From Bacteroidales bacterium (GTDB taxonomy: Bacteria > Bacteroidota > Bacteroidia > Bacteroidales > UBA932), in the NCBI GenBank assembly GCA_017561265.1, contig JAFZDJ010000049.1:1-6560 (forward strand): DNA of 6,560 nt. The letters are read 5' to 3'. The notes under the pieces are model-generated. The model worked only from the letters and a program-made list of their open reading frames with translations. It did no database searches and was not told the origin of the DNA. Shown here piece after piece: positions 5,584-6,560 of this stretch. Position numbers and translations under genes: made by a program. How positions within the stretch are numbered: the stretch's first letter is position 1; the number at the start of each line of letters is the position of its first letter.

Positions 5584-6560
5584 ATGCGACAATTATTAAT
5601 ATTAATACAAAAGGAGTTTATCCAGATCTTTCGTAATCCTTTGTTGCCTAAACTGATTCTCGTATTTCCGGTGATGGTGATGCTTGTTATGCCTTGGGTT
5701 ACGACAATGGACGTACGTAATGTCGGCGTCGCGATTATCGACGAGGATTGTTCTACCTTGTCCTATAGAATTACGAGTGACATTCGTGCTGCCGAATATT
5801 TTACAATTAACGATGAACCTAATACACATGAGGAGGCGTTACGTTTGCTCGAAGATTCTAAGATTGATATTATTTTGTTGATTCCTGATGACTTTGAACG
5901 TAACATCACAAGTGTGTCTCCAAAGAAATTGGATGTCTCGGCGAATGCCGTAAATGCTACGAAGGGTTCGCTCGGAAGTCAATATCTCGTTCAGACTATT
6001 GCTTCTACGATGTCAAAATATATGAGCGAACATGGAAGTTCGCAGACTCCCGACTTTATCGTAGTGCAGAATCGATATAATCCTACATTGAATTATCGTA
6101 ATCTGATGATTCCCGCTCTGATGATTATGTTGGTTATTTTGATATGTGGTTTCCTCTCGTCCGTCAATATCGTTTCGGAAAAAGAGAATGGAACAATCGA
6201 GCAGATCAATGTCACGCCAATTGGTAAGTTTACCTTTGTCCTTGCAAAACTGATTCCTTTCTGGCTGATAGGATTGTTCGTCGTCACTGTAGCTATGATT
6301 GTTGCCTGGCTTGTTTACGATCTCGTTCCTGTAGGTTCTTTGGGAAATATTTATTTCGCCACGATATTATTCATTCTCTGTTTCTCAGGTTTCGGCGTGA
6401 CTATCGCCAATATTTCGGATAACATTCAGCAGACCATGTTCATGATGTTTTTCTTTATCGTGATTTTCATCTTGTTGAGCGGACTGCTTACGCCTATCAG
6501 TTCGATGCCTGACTGGGCGCAGAAATTCACAATGTTGCTTCCACCTCGCTATTACATTGA
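5584..6560 (+). CDS. ABC-2 type permease 2 (YbhR/YbhS-like), cut by window end
   Basis: The frame is open from the ATG at 5584 to the window edge, giving 325 complete codons and no stop. It starts 3 nt after permease 1. It begins MRQLLILIQKEFIQIFRNP, matching the N-terminal helix of permease 1 (KKESLHILRDV). TM1 is at about 22-40, a periplasmic domain at about 43-172, and TM2 at about 174-197. The loop motif SEKENGTIEQINVTP then parallels permease 1 (REKEVGTMEVLLVSP). More hydrophobic segments lie at about 213-240, 248-270 and 277-300, and the visible part ends in LLPPRYYI, the counterpart of PARWYI. By comparison with permease 1 about 40-50 residues, including the last helix, lie beyond 6560. 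The two permeases are diverged paralogues and probably a heterodimer. The truncation comes from the window, not from gene damage. Confidence 0.9.
   Translation, partial: MRQLLILIQKEFIQIFRNPLLPKLILVFPVMVMLVMPWVTTMDVRNVGVAIIDEDCSTLSYRITSDIRAAEYFTINDEPNTHEEALRLLEDSKIDIILLIPDDFERNITSVSPKKLDVSANAVNATKGSLGSQYLVQTIASTMSKYMSEHGSSQTPDFIVVQNRYNPTLNYRNLMIPALMIMLVILICGFLSSVNIVSEKENGTIEQINVTPIGKFTFVLAKLIPFWLIGLFVVTVAMIVAWLVYDLVPVGSLGNIYFATILFILCFSGFGVTIANISDNIQQTMFMMFFFIVIFILLSGLLTPISSMPDWAQKFTMLLPPRYYI

Noticed and set aside
5256..5585. Antisense open frame of 109 codons within permease 1
   Set aside because: It lies opposite conserved membrane segments and its translation resembles no protein family known to me.
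5609..5616. AAAAGGAG, a strong Shine-Dalgarno-like sequence
   Set aside because: No start codon follows within 5-12 nt; it encodes the Gln-Lys-Glu of the permease 2 N-terminal helix.
5684..5881. Alternate-frame open frame inside the start of permease 2
   Set aside because: The real frame from 5584 is open to the window end and matches ABC-2 permeases; the short frame is a shadow.
1..6560. A wholly undescribed system, CRISPR array, mobile element or RNA gene
   Set aside because: I saw no repeat arrays, transposase, terminal repeats, tRNA-like folds or unassigned genes; all seven genes belong to known efflux or regulator families.

Overview
The window holds one tightly packed operon, read entirely on the + strand, that encodes a tripartite ABC-type efflux system. 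It almost certainly comes from a member of the Bacteroidota, probably the Bacteroidales. The evidence is a TAnnTTTG-type promoter element (TATCTTTG) at the left edge, an almost complete lack of Shine-Dalgarno sequences, and protein sequences that read like Bacteroidales transporters. The genus cannot be told from the sequence alone.

Layout: the promoter -7 element (1-8) is followed by an AT-rich leader with a perfect 16-bp palindrome (24-39). Then come a TetR-family regulator (50-673), a TolC-type outer-membrane channel (678-1955), a short lipoprotein HlyD/YbhG-type adaptor (1959-2843), two different ABC ATPases (2846-3745 and 3742-4482) and two different ABC-2 type permeases (4486-5580, and 5584 to past the window end). 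Adjacent genes are 2-4 nt apart or overlap by 4 nt, so this is one transcription unit. No terminator is seen, and the operon continues beyond 6560. No stretch over 50 nt lacks a gene.

How the parts fit: the permeases form the inner-membrane channel and the ATPases power it. The adaptor bridges the periplasm to the TolC-like exit duct, and the TetR protein probably represses the whole unit, including itself, until it binds a ligand. The content parallels the E. coli cecR-ybhGFSR locus, but with the double ATPase YbhF split into two genes and a dedicated TolC gene included. The substrate cannot be read from the sequence; drugs, toxic small molecules or ions are possible.

The most interesting detail is in the ATPases. 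Every degenerate ATP-site residue (Q-loop Gln to Gly and H-loop His to Pro in the first ATPase, LPLGW signature in the second) falls in the same composite nucleotide site. The other composite site is fully canonical. This predicts an asymmetric heterodimer with a single hydrolytic site. I do not see an undescribed type of system; this is a recognisable efflux operon with some notable features.
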